Below, piece by piece: positions 8,668 through 18,549 of a stretch of DNA of 64,000 bases. Source of the stretch: Parachlamydiales bacterium. Lineage in GTDB: Bacteria; Chlamydiota; Chlamydiia; Chlamydiales; JABDDJ01. How positions within the stretch are numbered: position 1 is the first letter of the stretch; the number at the start of each line of letters is the position of its first letter. The notes under the pieces were generated by a model, which had not been told where the DNA came from, did no database searches, and saw only the letters and a list, made by a program, of their open reading frames with translations. A program made the position numbers and the translations under genes. The stretch covers positions 100,472 through 164,471 of the forward strand of contig JBAZCF010000007.1 in the NCBI GenBank assembly GCA_041671045.1, in the 5' to 3' direction.

Positions 8668-9471
8668 TTACTCTTTATTATTGGATGACTCAATGGCTGC
8701 ACACAATTCTGCATGGATTTGTTTATTGGTAGCGACAACCCGGCCGGAGAAAATATCTAAGGGCACGCCCTTATATCCGGTCAGATGACCGCCTGCTTCC
8801 TGTACTAAAAGGGTACCTGAAGCTACATCCCAAGGCTGTAAGCCTCGCTCCCAGTATCCTTCCAAACGACCGGCTGCAACATAGGCTAAATCAATACATG
8901 CAGAGCCGCTACGGCGGACACCGTGGCATAGATGCGTGAGAAGGCAGAAAGGGGCGTAGTTATTTTCTGGGTTTACACGGCGGTCATAAGAAAAGCCTGT
9001 GGCCAATAAGGAATGCTCTAAATCGGGTACGGTAGAAACATTTATTTTCTGCCCATTGAGAAAAGCGCCGCCATTTAACCGGGCAGAGAATAACTCATCC
9101 ATAATAGGATTGTAGACAACCCCTACCACGGGGGATCCCTTCCATAGGAGGGCTATGGAAATGGCAAACATAGGATATTGGTGTGTATAGTTGGTAGTGC
9201 CGTCTAAAGGGTCTATGACCCATAATCTTTCCGGAATATCCTTACGCGGCCCCCCCGACTCTTCTGCCAAGATGCCATCCGAAGGAAAATTTCTGAGAAG
9301 AACCTCTTTAATGGCATTTTCTGAAGCCTCATCGGCTTCTGTCACTAAGTCCGAGTGAGAAGTTTTCTGACGTATTGACTTCAGCCTGCCCCAATATTTC
9401 TTCAGGTGCACAGCCCCCTCTTTGGCGGCTTCGATGGCGGTGGCGAGGGCATTTTCCCAGATAGCTTCCAT
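8668..9471 (-). CDS. suhB: Inositol monophosphatase family protein (SuhB-like)
   Basis: 267 residues, normal for the family. These Mg2+/Li+-sensitive phosphatases hydrolyse inositol monophosphate, histidinol phosphate, fructose-1,6-bisphosphate or PAP; the motif alone does not separate them. Visible metal-binding signature: GILAEESGG (Glu70) and WVIDPLDGTTNY (Asp87, Asp90), then the second motif WDVASGTLLVQEAGG near residue 210. All catalytic acids are present, so it should be active. The start codon overlaps the stop of the upstream gene in a TAATG arrangement, implying translational coupling. SuhB is the best-fitting name; substrate is not decided by the sequence. Confidence 0.9.
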   Translation of the reverse strand: MEAIWENALATAIEAAKEGAVHLKKYWGRLKSIRQKTSHSDLVTEADEASENAIKEVLLRNFPSDGILAEESGGPRKDIPERLWVIDPLDGTTNYTHQYPMFAISIALLWKGSPVVGVVYNPIMDELFSARLNGGAFLNGQKINVSTVPDLEHSLLATGFSYDRRVNPENNYAPFCLLTHLCHGVRRSGSACIDLAYVAAGRLEGYWERGLQPWDVASGTLLVQEAGGHLTGYKGVPLDIFSGRVVATNKQIHAELCAAIESSNNKE

Positions 9472-10802
9472 TAGGCTTCCTTCATGACAGAGCTTACATT
9501 ATCTTTTGTACATTTCTTATCTTTGTATTCGATATAATTCCTCATCCACCAGATCATTGCGAAAAAAGTATCGATAGCAATTTCAAAGGCTGTCAGCGGA
9601 AAAAATTTACGCACAATTCTACCCAATGCTCCCGCTAAATTCATCGTAAAGTCGAGGACCATGTAGGTCAGTTTACTGCTTATTTTGATTACGGTGCTAG
9701 CATAAATTTCTTTTAAAAATGCATCTTTTGCTTTTTCATAAGCGGTGGATTCTCTATCAGAAGGAAAAGCCTTAAGCAGCTGCTGGTTCAACTCGAAATA
9801 CTTCATACGCATTGCCCCTAGGTCATAATTATTTAGCTGGTATATTGTACGAGCTGCTAAAGCTCCTTCCGGTGAATCTTCAATTGTATAAAGTGGATTT
9901 TCAAAAACATTCCAAAATATTTCAGCTACTTTCTTCCAATTATGGACATAGTCGGCGGAACCGGGATTTTGTTTAATCTGGTGGATTTTTTCGAGCAGGC
10001 TCTCGCACTCTTCTTGTTTGTGCTGAATAAAGGCGAGTTCCTTAATAAGTTCAGGATTACTTTTCAGACTTTCGCATATTTGCTTTAATTGATTGCCGGC
10101 AGTCTCTAATTCATCAAAATAGTTATTCGGATTTTTTATCGTATCGATTTGAGCAAAAATCTTATGACAGGCTTCATTTACGTTCAGTTCGTTTTTATCT
10201 TTAAGACTGGTAATGATATTTTGCATTGCAATATCGAGGGAGAAATCTGTCAGATCATTTTTCAAATTTTGGTTAATATAGAAATCTCCAAAATAGGCGA
10301 TACCCCAAAGGAGGATATTTGCCGCAGCGTAAGGGTTGACAACAGAGTATAATTGCCAAGCCCCGGAAGCAAAAGAAAAGAGGGAAAGGGTCGAAGCGGT
10401 ACACGTTCCCAACATCAAAATAGGATTAGCTACAGCATTGACAACCTTCAAAGCTGAATACATGAAATAGGATAAATCCCTTCTTTTTACAGAAAGGACA
10501 ACATCCAGAAACGCTTTATAAATCTCGGGAAAACTATTCGAAATGTAGGCGATACCCAGAGCATTAAGCCCTACAAGAGAAACTTTGCCTAACGCCTTAG
10601 GAAAACTTACAAAAAGCCTGTCTGCTAGGATAAGCAGGTCTAGGGCAACCATCCGCGTTTGACTCACTAAACGAGATTTATTCTCGAAATCATCCAGTTG
10701 TTTTAAGACCGCCCCTATTCCCCAAGAAGGGTCAAAAAATGCTTCTTTTTTTGGGGGTTCAACATAAACCAAAGGGAAAAAGTAATCCGTTACTGATGCC
10801 AT
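9471..10802 (-). CDS. Hypothetical membrane protein with hydrophobic flanks and a helical middle
   Basis: 443 residues, not recognised. Three to four hydrophobic stretches lie in residues about 60-190 (for example VSLVGLNALGIAYI and ANPILMLGTCTASTLSLFSF), followed by a hydrophilic helix-rich stretch (about 200-345) and another hydrophobic pair near the C-terminus (LDFTMNLAGALGRIV, IAIDTFFAMIWWM). Paired hydrophobic segments recall chlamydial inclusion-membrane proteins, but no canonical bilobed Inc domain is obvious. Its general build (hydrophobic N-terminal third, helical remainder) resembles the CX5RT gene downstream, without clear sequence identity. It is coupled to the SuhB-like gene by a one-base stop/start overlap and faces away from the gene at 10891. 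Confidence 0.6.
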   Translation of the reverse strand: MASVTDYFFPLVYVEPPKKEAFFDPSWGIGAVLKQLDDFENKSRLVSQTRMVALDLLILADRLFVSFPKALGKVSLVGLNALGIAYISNSFPEIYKAFLDVVLSVKRRDLSYFMYSALKVVNAVANPILMLGTCTASTLSLFSFASGAWQLYSVVNPYAAANILLWGIAYFGDFYINQNLKNDLTDFSLDIAMQNIITSLKDKNELNVNEACHKIFAQIDTIKNPNNYFDELETAGNQLKQICESLKSNPELIKELAFIQHKQEECESLLEKIHQIKQNPGSADYVHNWKKVAEIFWNVFENPLYTIEDSPEGALAARTIYQLNNYDLGAMRMKYFELNQQLLKAFPSDRESTAYEKAKDAFLKEIYASTVIKISSKLTYMVLDFTMNLAGALGRIVRKFFPLTAFEIAIDTFFAMIWWMRNYIEYKDKKCTKDNVSSVMKEA

Positions 10803-10890
10803 TGTAATCTCCGTTTTTGTCCGGAAAGACTACATAGAAAACACATTTTTCACTATAATTATCCATTGGATGAAAAGAGAAGGATAGCAC

Positions 10891-11595
10891 ATGAACATTC
10901 CAGGTGCAGAAAAAGTTCTTAGTTGGGAATTCTGGTTTACAATGGCGCTGTGCGTGCACCTTATTGCAGGCACGGTGGCATTATTAAGCTTTTGGGTTCC
11001 TTTAGTTACTGCTAAAGGAAGCAAGCTGCATATCCATAGCGGAATGACCTTTATCGCTTCGGTTGGAGTCACTGTAGCCTGTGGAGTGATCATGACGGTA
11101 ATGCATCATTTCGATCCCCTAAACCCTCCCGCCTCCATTGCTAAGACAGCCTTCTTCTTGTATTTATGTTTATTCACTTTAGGCGCTGCTTGGCATGGAT
11201 TGAGAGTGTACCTACTGAAACCTCCTGCACCCCAGCAAGTCATCATGGAAAAATTCAATGCAGCCTTCATCATTTTCTTCGGCTTGCTGACTGCCTTAAC
11301 CGGCTTAAAAGAAGGCAACATGCTCTATACCCTTTTCCCCTTCATCGGAATTGGACTTGGCATTAAGCAATATCTGTTCTGGAATACCTGGCCGCCTGAG
11401 AAATTTACCGATCTAATGATTGAGCATATGCGCAGCATGATCTCCTGCGTTATCGCTTCTTTGACAGCTTTTTGTGTGATTGCGGTCCCCAGAATTTTCG
11501 GGGCGAATCCAGAATCCCTAATACTATGGTTTGGGCCCACAGTTGCACTCGTCCCTTTGATTATCTATTGGCAGATCCGGTTAAAAAATGCGTAA
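10891..11595 (+). CDS. Polytopic membrane protein, function unknown
   Basis: 234 residues with six to seven predicted membrane helices (for example ALCVHLIAGTVALLSFWVPL, SVGVTVACGVIMTVM, AFIIFFGLLTALTGL). Conserved-looking polar features are LHIHSGMTF at residues 46-54 and LMIEHMRSMI near residue 173; histidines at such places are reminiscent of DUF2306-type membrane proteins, a loose resemblance only. A clear GAGAAGGA ribosome site lies 6-13 bases before the ATG. The next gene starts eight bases before this one stops, so both are translated from one message. No substrate can be suggested. Confidence 0.7.
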   Translation: MNIPGAEKVLSWEFWFTMALCVHLIAGTVALLSFWVPLVTAKGSKLHIHSGMTFIASVGVTVACGVIMTVMHHFDPLNPPASIAKTAFFLYLCLFTLGAAWHGLRVYLLKPPAPQQVIMEKFNAAFIIFFGLLTALTGLKEGNMLYTLFPFIGIGLGIKQYLFWNTWPPEKFTDLMIEHMRSMISCVIASLTAFCVIAVPRIFGANPESLILWFGPTVALVPLIIYWQIRLKNA

Positions 11596-12313
11596 AGTTG
11601 CGATCTTTCTTATTTGTTGCTGTTTACTTTCGTGGGGCGGTTATGCCTTGTACCACCATATCTATTTCAGATATTTACTGACCGATCTGACTTTAGCCTA
11701 TGACCTAAAAGACAACTGGAAAACACAGAGAGTCCCCTACCATCTTCATGATATCCTGCAGCAGAAATTCACTTATCTAGACCAAGGGGCCCAATCCTAT
11801 GCTTTCGCAAGCGAAGATGGAAAATATGTGCTTAAAATCTTCCACTATAAACACTTTAATAAGCCCTCCAAAAGAGCAAAGCTACTGATAGGCTTGCAAG
11901 GTTATGCTACAGGCTATGAAAAGATCCCTAAAGAAAGCGGGATCATCTACCAACAGCTAAAACCCGGCGTAGGGCCGGAAGAAGTAGTCATAGTGACCGA
12001 CCGTCTGGGCTGGGAACACTCTATTCAATTGAAAGATGTCCGTTATGTCCTACAAAAAAGAGTGACCCTGGTGTCTGAACGTTTAAAAGACCCTGCGTTT
12101 AGAAAAAAGTTGTTCGATTTTGTTGAAAAAGAACGTCTGATCGGCATTTATGATCTCGATTATGGCCTATCGCATAACATCGGGTTTATTGGTGAAGACC
12201 TGTACCATATTGATTTAGGAAAGCTAACCTATAACCCTGCCTTTTGCCAGTCGGATGAGTTTGCTGCACATATCACTAAAATCGAAAAACGTTTAGCTGC
12301 CAAAGGATTTTAA
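11588..12313 (+). CDS. Membrane-anchored protein-kinase-fold-like protein
   Basis: 241 residues. The N-terminus is an anchor or signal segment (residues 3-22, VAIFLICCCLLSWGGYAL). The rest has an order reminiscent of small kinase folds: a glycine/serine loop with a following lysine (DQGAQSYAFASEDGKYVLKI, residues about 60-79; Lys74 or Lys78 as the ATP lysine), then near the C-terminus YDLDYGLSHNIGFIGEDLY and HIDLGKL, which look like a catalytic loop (D-x-x-x-x-x-x-x-N) and a DFG-like IDLG. I know no named family. It overlaps the previous gene by eight bases. Kinase activity is inference; it could be a pseudokinase or a Kdo-kinase-like phosphotransferase. Confidence 0.6.
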   Translation: MRKVAIFLICCCLLSWGGYALYHHIYFRYLLTDLTLAYDLKDNWKTQRVPYHLHDILQQKFTYLDQGAQSYAFASEDGKYVLKIFHYKHFNKPSKRAKLLIGLQGYATGYEKIPKESGIIYQQLKPGVGPEEVVIVTDRLGWEHSIQLKDVRYVLQKRVTLVSERLKDPAFRKKLFDFVEKERLIGIYDLDYGLSHNIGFIGEDLYHIDLGKLTYNPAFCQSDEFAAHITKIEKRLAAKGF

Positions 12314-12474
12314 CCCTGCAAACCTGTCCCCTAGTATTCGTCCAGGTTAAGGGCCCTCAACAAGTCTCCGCACTCCTATGCTAGGATAGGTTTATCCTGT
12401 CATGACACTAGTTGGGTTTTAATGTCTTTAGTATTATAGTGTTTGGTAGATTCTTACTTATTATGGAATAAAAA

Positions 12475-15102
12475 ATGTTAACACAAAGTATACGCCGCCA
12501 GTTCATCGAATATTTTAAATCGAAGGGGCATGCCCACGTCATTTCCTCCTCTGTTGTTCCACATGAGGACCCGACCTTGCTGTTTTCCAATGCAGGGATG
12601 AACCAATTTAAAGAAGTTTTTTTAGGGATGTCGGTGAGAGATTACAAGCGGGCAACGACGTGTCAAAAGTGTATCCGCGCAGGCGGCAAGCATAATGACC
12701 TAGATAATGTGGGACATACTTCCAGGCATTTGACCTTTTTCGAGATGTTGGGAAACTTCTCCTTTGGGGATTATTTCAAAAAAGAAGCCATGGCCTTCGC
12801 CTGGGAAGTCGCTACAAAAGTTTTTGGTTTTGACGAAGATAAGATCTGGCCTACTGTATTCAGGGAAGATGATGAAGCGTTCGAGCTTTGGAAACAGTAC
12901 GTTCCGGTGGAGCGCATCACACGTATGGATGAAAAAGACAATTTCTGGGCAATGGGAGATACCGGCCCGTGCGGACCCTGCTCTGAACTATACTATGACA
13001 GAGGGCCTGCGTTCGGCAAGGGAACCAGCCCGGCGGATGACCCGGATGGGGAGCGATATATCGAGTTTTGGAACCTAGTATTCATGCAGTACAACCGTCA
13101 GCCTGACGGAAAACTTGTCCCCTTACCCAATCCTTCCATCGATACAGGGGCAGGCTTAGAGCGTGTTGTTTCATTGAAAATGAATGTCAACAGCATCTTT
13201 TTGACAGATATTTTCCAAGGCATCATTCAAAAGATCGAAGAGATCAGCGGCAAGAAATACGTTCATGAAGATGAGAAGACAGCGCCCGCATTTAGGGTGA
13301 TTGCAGATCATTTGCGCAGCTTATCTTTTGCTATCGCGGATGGTGCGCAGCCTAGCAATGTGGAGAGAGGGTACGTTCTGCGCAAAATTTTACGCCGCGC
13401 CGTACGTTATGGAAGACAATTGGGTATCGATGAGCCTTTCCTAGGGCGTGTCCTACCCCGCCTTATCGAACTCATGGGAGAAGACTATCCCGAGTTACGC
13501 AAAGCGGAAAAACGCATTTCCGACATTTTAACGGGTGAGGAAGAAGCATTCTTGCGCACATTGCAGCGCGGGGGAAACATGCTCAACCAAGTTATCCAAA
13601 GAGCACAGGAACACAACCGTCTCATCAACGGCGAAGATGCTTTCAAACTAAAAGACACTTATGGATTACCTATAGAAGAAATCTTGCTATTCGCTAAAGA
13701 CAACAATTTTACTGTCGAATTACGCCGCTATGAAGAGTTGGAAAACGAAGCGCGTGAGCGTTCACGCAGCCAACATAAGACAGCTAAGCAAAGTGTGGAA
13801 CAAAGCGTATTTGCAGAGTTTGCTGCTAAAGAGAAAGAGACCGAATTCCTAGGATATGAGAACAGCACGGCGACTGCTGTAGTCAAGGCTCTAATCAAAG
13901 AAGGCGCCTTTGTGAAGCGTTTGGAAAAGGGTGAAGAAGGGATGGTCATCCTCGATAAAACACCTTTCTATGCAGAGATGGGCGGCCAAGTGGGCGATAG
14001 CGGGATGATTACTACGTCTTCAGGCAGATTTGAAGTTAAAGATGCACAAGCTCCTTCCAAAGGAATTACAGGACATATCGGTATTGTACAAGATGGACTA
14101 CTGCAGCTAGGTGATACTGTGGAAGTTAGCCTGGATACATCAAGACGTCAGCAGATTGCCAACAACCATACTGCAACACACCTGCTCCATTGGGCGCTGC
14201 ATAAAGTTCTAGGAGAACATGTTAAGCAGGCCGGCTCTGTCGTGGATGAAGGACATCTTCGCTTTGACTTTAACCACCATAAAGCTTTGACAGCGGACGA
14301 AATAGAGGCTATTGAAAATCTAGTCAATGACAAAATCCGTCAAAATAATCCTGTCAAATGGTACGAAATTCCCTATGATCAAGCACAGCACAGACAGGAC
14401 ATCAAACAATTTTTCGGGGATAAATACGGCACAACAGTACGTGTCGTCGACATCGACTATTCCAAAGAACTGTGCGGTGGCACACACACGAGTTTTACCG
14501 GAAATATCGGCCTTTTTATCATCCCTAAAGAAAGCAGCATCGCTGCAGGTGTAAGACGTATCGAAGCCATTACAGGCGCTGCTGCAATGGAATACCTGCG
14601 CAGCCACGGCCAGCAGATCGAACAGCTTGCAGCCCTAGCAAAAGTGAAACCGCTACAGCTCCAGGACCGTTTAAATAAATTGTTGGATGAAAACAAAGCC
14701 TTATCCCAGGAGTTGAAAAAACTCCGCCAAGGAAGCTTGTCCCAAAAAATCAATGAGATGCTAAGCGAAGTCTCGAATGTCAATAATATCCCTTTAATTG
14801 CTGCAGAGCTTGCCATTTCTGCTGACGAACTGAGACAATGTGCTGACGAGACGATGGCACGTCTAGGCAGTGGAGTGCTGGTTTTAGGAAACAAGGAAAA
14901 TGAACGTTGCCAGCTTCTAATACGTGTCAGCGACGACCTAGTTGGCAAAGGGGTGAATGCCCAAGCCATCATTAAAGAGATTGCACCTATCGTTGGCGGA
15001 AGCGGCGGCGGCAAGCCTAATAATGCCCAAGCAGGTGGTAAAGATCCAAGCAAACTTGGAGAAGCCTTTGCTGCGGCAAAACAATTTTTAGCGCGTCATT
15101 AA
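12475..15102 (+). CDS. alaS: Alanine--tRNA ligase
   Basis: 875 residues, full length. Class II synthetase that charges tRNA-Ala and edits mischarged Ser or Gly. The N-terminal catalytic core shows IRRQFIEYFKSKGH, FSNAGMNQFKEVFLG and VGHTSRHLTFFEMLGNFSFG. The editing domain has the zinc ligands HTATH (about residues 565-569) and C667-x-x-x-H671 in CGGTH. The C-terminal C-Ala domain with a Gly-rich segment (GGSGGGKPNNAQAGGKDP) is intact. The gene is followed after two bases by mfd, the same order I recall in Chlamydia. Nothing unusual. Confidence 0.98.
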   Translation: MLTQSIRRQFIEYFKSKGHAHVISSSVVPHEDPTLLFSNAGMNQFKEVFLGMSVRDYKRATTCQKCIRAGGKHNDLDNVGHTSRHLTFFEMLGNFSFGDYFKKEAMAFAWEVATKVFGFDEDKIWPTVFREDDEAFELWKQYVPVERITRMDEKDNFWAMGDTGPCGPCSELYYDRGPAFGKGTSPADDPDGERYIEFWNLVFMQYNRQPDGKLVPLPNPSIDTGAGLERVVSLKMNVNSIFLTDIFQGIIQKIEEISGKKYVHEDEKTAPAFRVIADHLRSLSFAIADGAQPSNVERGYVLRKILRRAVRYGRQLGIDEPFLGRVLPRLIELMGEDYPELRKAEKRISDILTGEEEAFLRTLQRGGNMLNQVIQRAQEHNRLINGEDAFKLKDTYGLPIEEILLFAKDNNFTVELRRYEELENEARERSRSQHKTAKQSVEQSVFAEFAAKEKETEFLGYENSTATAVVKALIKEGAFVKRLEKGEEGMVILDKTPFYAEMGGQVGDSGMITTSSGRFEVKDAQAPSKGITGHIGIVQDGLLQLGDTVEVSLDTSRRQQIANNHTATHLLHWALHKVLGEHVKQAGSVVDEGHLRFDFNHHKALTADEIEAIENLVNDKIRQNNPVKWYEIPYDQAQHRQDIKQFFGDKYGTTVRVVDIDYSKELCGGTHTSFTGNIGLFIIPKESSIAAGVRRIEAITGAAAMEYLRSHGQQIEQLAALAKVKPLQLQDRLNKLLDENKALSQELKKLRQGSLSQKINEMLSEVSNVNNIPLIAAELAISADELRQCADETMARLGSGVLVLGNKENERCQLLIRVSDDLVGKGVNAQAIIKEIAPIVGGSGGGKPNNAQAGGKDPSKLGEAFAAAKQFLARH

Positions 15103-15104
15103 AG

Positions 15105-18100
15105 ATGGAAGTGTCCGGCTTTGATGAACTATGGCAGCAAAGTCCTGCACTTCAAGCATTAGTCGAGGCTGCCCGTAACGGGCAGTCTATTTTAGTCGAA
15201 GAACTGTGGAATTCCTCTAAAGCATTAATTGCAGCACTATTTCAGCAGGCGACAGGAAAGCATGTGCTGATTATCACGGGCGCTGCAGCAGAAGAAAATA
15301 AACAGCTTTTGGACATCCCCTTCTTTACCCAAGCCCCTGTAGTGCATTTTCCGGCATGGGAAACCTTACCCAATGAATATATTCCTCCCAGCCCGGACAT
15401 TGTGGGCGAGCGTTACCAAGTGTTACGCGATATCAGAACCAATCCCCAACCGCATATCATTTTAGGGGTTTTGCAAGCCTGCTTGCAAAAACTGATCATT
15501 CCTCCCCTCTTTGACGACCTCTATTTAGAACTTAAGGTCAATACCACCATTTCCTTTGAAGTGTTGATAGATAAATTCCAAACAATGGGTTACAAGCGCC
15601 ATCCTGTAGCTGCAGATAAGGGCGAGTTTGCCATCCGTGGGGGGATAGTTGACATTTTCCCCGTTTCCTCCCCTACTCCCTACCGATTAGAGTTTTTTGG
15701 CGATGATATCGAATCCATACGCCTCTACGACCCGATCAGTCAGACCTCTGTAGGAAAAGCAGACAAGGTGCTCATTCCCCCAGCTCAAGAACTTGAATTG
15801 TTGCAAGGACAGAACACTTTTGGGACTATATTAGAATATCTTGGCCCCCATACTGTCGTTATTTTAGATGATCTCTTAAGCGTAGAGGACAGAGCTGCCA
15901 GTCTAGTCTCATTAGGTTCCATGGGAACCAAATATTTTACTTCCTTCGATGAATTACTGCAGCAGATCGAGCCTCTACAGAAAGTTCTGTTTAGCCATCT
16001 GCCTATTGAAGAGTTATCTGAGGTAAAATCGAGACCCGAGAAGGGTTATTACTCGGGCAGTACACACCTAACTCCCATAGGTTTCGAGGTGTTTGACAAA
16101 CCCTTTCAAGCTTTAAGATGGCGCCATCCATTTGCTACCTGCGGGGAATTTCTTTCTCTAAATGCCGCAGAAGGGCATACCATCACTTCGCATGAATTGA
16201 TGGAAGGATTGACCAAGCTTCCTCCAGCGATCTCTTTGGCTATCGTAGGCGAAACTGAAAGAGACAAGCTGCATTTCTTAGAAAAAATGCAGGGCGCATC
16301 ATTGCCTCCCAACACACATTATCTAACCGGCTACCTCTCTGACGGCCTGTGTATTGAAGACGTTCCCCTACTGCTTTTTCCACTTACAGAGCTTACCCAC
16401 CGTTATAAGATCCGTCGCCAAAAATTACGCACTGCCTACAATACCGCAGCGTCCCAACTCTTTGATCTTGTCCCCGGAGAACTTGTCGTCCATTTAAACA
16501 ACGGCATCGGTAAATTCCTCGGGATCGAGAGAAGGCCCAACCATCAAGGGCACGAAAATGAATTCCTCCTGCTGGAATATGGCGAAGGAGCAAAACTGTT
16601 TGTTCCCATCCAACAAGCCCACCTGGTGACTAAATATATTGGCGCGACGGATGATATCCCCCAGCTGCATCAGTTGGGAAGTCCCAAGTGGAAAAAAATT
16701 AAAGAACATACTCAGAAAGCTATTGTAGGCTACGCTAAAGATCTGCTCGATCTCTATGCACAAAGGCAGATACGGCAAGGATATGCTTGCGGACCCGATA
16801 GTGAAGATACCCGCTCTTTCGAACATGATTTCCCTTTTGAGGAAACGACCGACCAACTTATCGCCATCGACAATGTCAAAACTGATATGTGTTCCACTAA
16901 ACCCATGGACAGGCTGATCTGCGGCGATGTAGGCTACGGTAAAACTGAAGTAGCTATGCGTGCAGCATTCAAAGCTGTCGTCGATGGCGGAAAACAAGTT
17001 GCCGTCCTTGTTCCTACAACGGTATTAGCGATGCAACACTATGAAAATTTCGTTGAAAGAATGGGCAACTTCCCTATCAACATCGGTGTCCTATCTCGTT
17101 TTAGAACCCCTAAGCAGCAAAAAGACACTATCCAAGGCGTCAAACAAGGAACTGTCGATATCGTTATCGGCACGCACCGCATCGTCAGTGCCGATGTGGA
17201 ATTCAAAAACCTCGGTCTAGTCATCATCGACGAGGAACAACGTTTTGGTGTTAGGGCCAAAGAACACTTAAAGAAACTTAAAACAAATGTCGACTGCCTG
17301 ACGCTCTCTGCCACACCTATCCCACGCACGCTGTATATGTCCTTGGTAGGCGCACGGGATATGTCCGTCATCAATACCCCGCCTGAAGACCGTTTACCTA
17401 TTTCTACTCTCATTGTGGAACCAAGCGACGAAGTCATTAAAAATGCTCTGTTAAGAGAACTTGCACGTGATGGACAGGCTTTTGTTATACACAACCGTGT
17501 AGAAACCATTTACGGCTTTGCAGATAAAGTCAGGCGCCTTCTCCCCCACGCACGCATCGGCATCGCTCATGGCCAGATGACAAGCGACGAGCTGGACAGT
17601 ATCTTCCACCACTTTAAACATGGTGAGATAGATATACTATTTGCCACAACGATCATTGAAAATGGCATCGATATCCCTAATGCCAATACTATTCTTATCG
17701 ACCAAGCAGATAAATATGGGCTTGCCAGCTTATACCAGATGCGCGGCCGTGTAGGGCGTTGGAACAGGCGCGCTTATGCCTATTTGTTAGTGAAAAACCG
17801 TCGGACATTAACTGAGATCTCCCGCAAGAGACTGCAAGCCTTAGCAGAAGCTGGAGCCCATGGCGGCGGAATCAAGGTCGCTATGCGTGATTTGGAAATA
17901 CGAGGCGCAGGTGATATCCTAGGAACAGAACAGTCCGGACACGTTGCCTCCATTGGTTTTCACTTTTACTGCAAACTGCTAAAGCGCACGATTGAAGCTT
18001 TGCAAGGCAAACACCCTCTTACAGCCTTTGATGTCAAAATCGACTTCCCTGTCGACGCACGTATCACTGATAGATATGTGAACGAGGTTAGCCTCCGTAT

Positions 18101-18389
18101 GGAGATCTATCAACGTTTAGGTGAATCGGTAAGTTTGCATGAAGTGGATGCGATCTGGAATGAGCTACGGGATCGCTTTGGCCCTCCGCCTATACAAGCG
18201 GAATGGCTATACCACCTATCCCGTATTCGCGTAGAAGCCGGACAGAAAGGATATACTTCGCTCAAGTGGGAAAACATGGCCCTCACAACAGAACGTAAAG
18301 TAGGACAGGAAACAGTCATCAGGAAGCAGCTGTTAAAGCCTAGCAAGACTCCACAAGCCTTAGAAGAAGCAGTATTAAAGCTTTTGTAG
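15105..18389 (+). CDS. mfd: Transcription-repair coupling factor Mfd
   Basis: 1094 residues, typical. Mfd is a double-stranded DNA translocase that pushes stalled RNA polymerase off lesions and recruits UvrA. The N-terminal UvrB-like region includes HFPAWETLPNEYIPPSPD and RGGIVDIFPVSS. The RNA polymerase interaction domain starts near residue 450 (LVPGELVVHLNNGIGKFLGI). Helicase motifs: Walker A GDVGYGKTEVA with Lys613 and Thr614, DEEQ at 709-712, SATPIPRTLYMS, and Q-x-x-G-R-x-G-R in YQMRGRVGRW. The C-terminal regulatory domain is present. It starts two bases after alaS, so it depends on the alaS transcript. Confidence 0.97.
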   Translation: MEVSGFDELWQQSPALQALVEAARNGQSILVEELWNSSKALIAALFQQATGKHVLIITGAAAEENKQLLDIPFFTQAPVVHFPAWETLPNEYIPPSPDIVGERYQVLRDIRTNPQPHIILGVLQACLQKLIIPPLFDDLYLELKVNTTISFEVLIDKFQTMGYKRHPVAADKGEFAIRGGIVDIFPVSSPTPYRLEFFGDDIESIRLYDPISQTSVGKADKVLIPPAQELELLQGQNTFGTILEYLGPHTVVILDDLLSVEDRAASLVSLGSMGTKYFTSFDELLQQIEPLQKVLFSHLPIEELSEVKSRPEKGYYSGSTHLTPIGFEVFDKPFQALRWRHPFATCGEFLSLNAAEGHTITSHELMEGLTKLPPAISLAIVGETERDKLHFLEKMQGASLPPNTHYLTGYLSDGLCIEDVPLLLFPLTELTHRYKIRRQKLRTAYNTAASQLFDLVPGELVVHLNNGIGKFLGIERRPNHQGHENEFLLLEYGEGAKLFVPIQQAHLVTKYIGATDDIPQLHQLGSPKWKKIKEHTQKAIVGYAKDLLDLYAQRQIRQGYACGPDSEDTRSFEHDFPFEETTDQLIAIDNVKTDMCSTKPMDRLICGDVGYGKTEVAMRAAFKAVVDGGKQVAVLVPTTVLAMQHYENFVERMGNFPINIGVLSRFRTPKQQKDTIQGVKQGTVDIVIGTHRIVSADVEFKNLGLVIIDEEQRFGVRAKEHLKKLKTNVDCLTLSATPIPRTLYMSLVGARDMSVINTPPEDRLPISTLIVEPSDEVIKNALLRELARDGQAFVIHNRVETIYGFADKVRRLLPHARIGIAHGQMTSDELDSIFHHFKHGEIDILFATTIIENGIDIPNANTILIDQADKYGLASLYQMRGRVGRWNRRAYAYLLVKNRRTLTEISRKRLQALAEAGAHGGGIKVAMRDLEIRGAGDILGTEQSGHVASIGFHFYCKLLKRTIEALQGKHPLTAFDVKIDFPVDARITDRYVNEVSLRMEIYQRLGESVSLHEVDAIWNELRDRFGPPPIQAEWLYHLSRIRVEAGQKGYTSLKWENMALTTERKVGQETVIRKQLLKPSKTPQALEEAVLKLL

Positions 18390-18478
18390 CAACTATGTTC
18401 AACTAAATAATAGCCATTCCTTTCTGCAAAAGTTTCATTTTATTTCCCGTTCTCTTTTTAATCCTCTCTCATTAATTA

Positions 18479-18507
18479 TTTAGAATAATCATTCACGCAT
18501 GTATATT
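18479..18507 (+). promoter_or_regulatory. Candidate sigma-70 promoter for the first giant gene
   Basis: TTTAGA, 17 bases, TATATT, about 43 bases before the ATG at 18550. Four of six and five of six consensus positions match. A good AGGAG ribosome site follows at 18541-18545. It lies in the 160-bp gap after mfd, where composition becomes clearly more AT-rich. Confidence 0.45.
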
Positions 18508-18549
18508 ATCTTAAACTAAATAAAAAATAATTCCTAATAGAGGAGTTTT

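Noticed and set aside
8603..8788. Plus-strand 61-codon frame overlapping the SuhB-like gene
   Set aside because: Two thirds of it is antisense to a well-supported enzyme gene and it has no ribosome site or recognisable product.
12383..12407. Hairpin AGGATA-GGTT-TATCCT next to palindrome TGTCATGACA before alaS
   Set aside because: Short stems without a T-run; no clear role as terminator or operator could be argued in the 161-bp gap.
14457..15053. 198-codon open frame antisense to alaS
   Set aside because: It lies fully opposite a certain gene, has Ser/Leu/Pro-rich antisense composition and no ribosome site.
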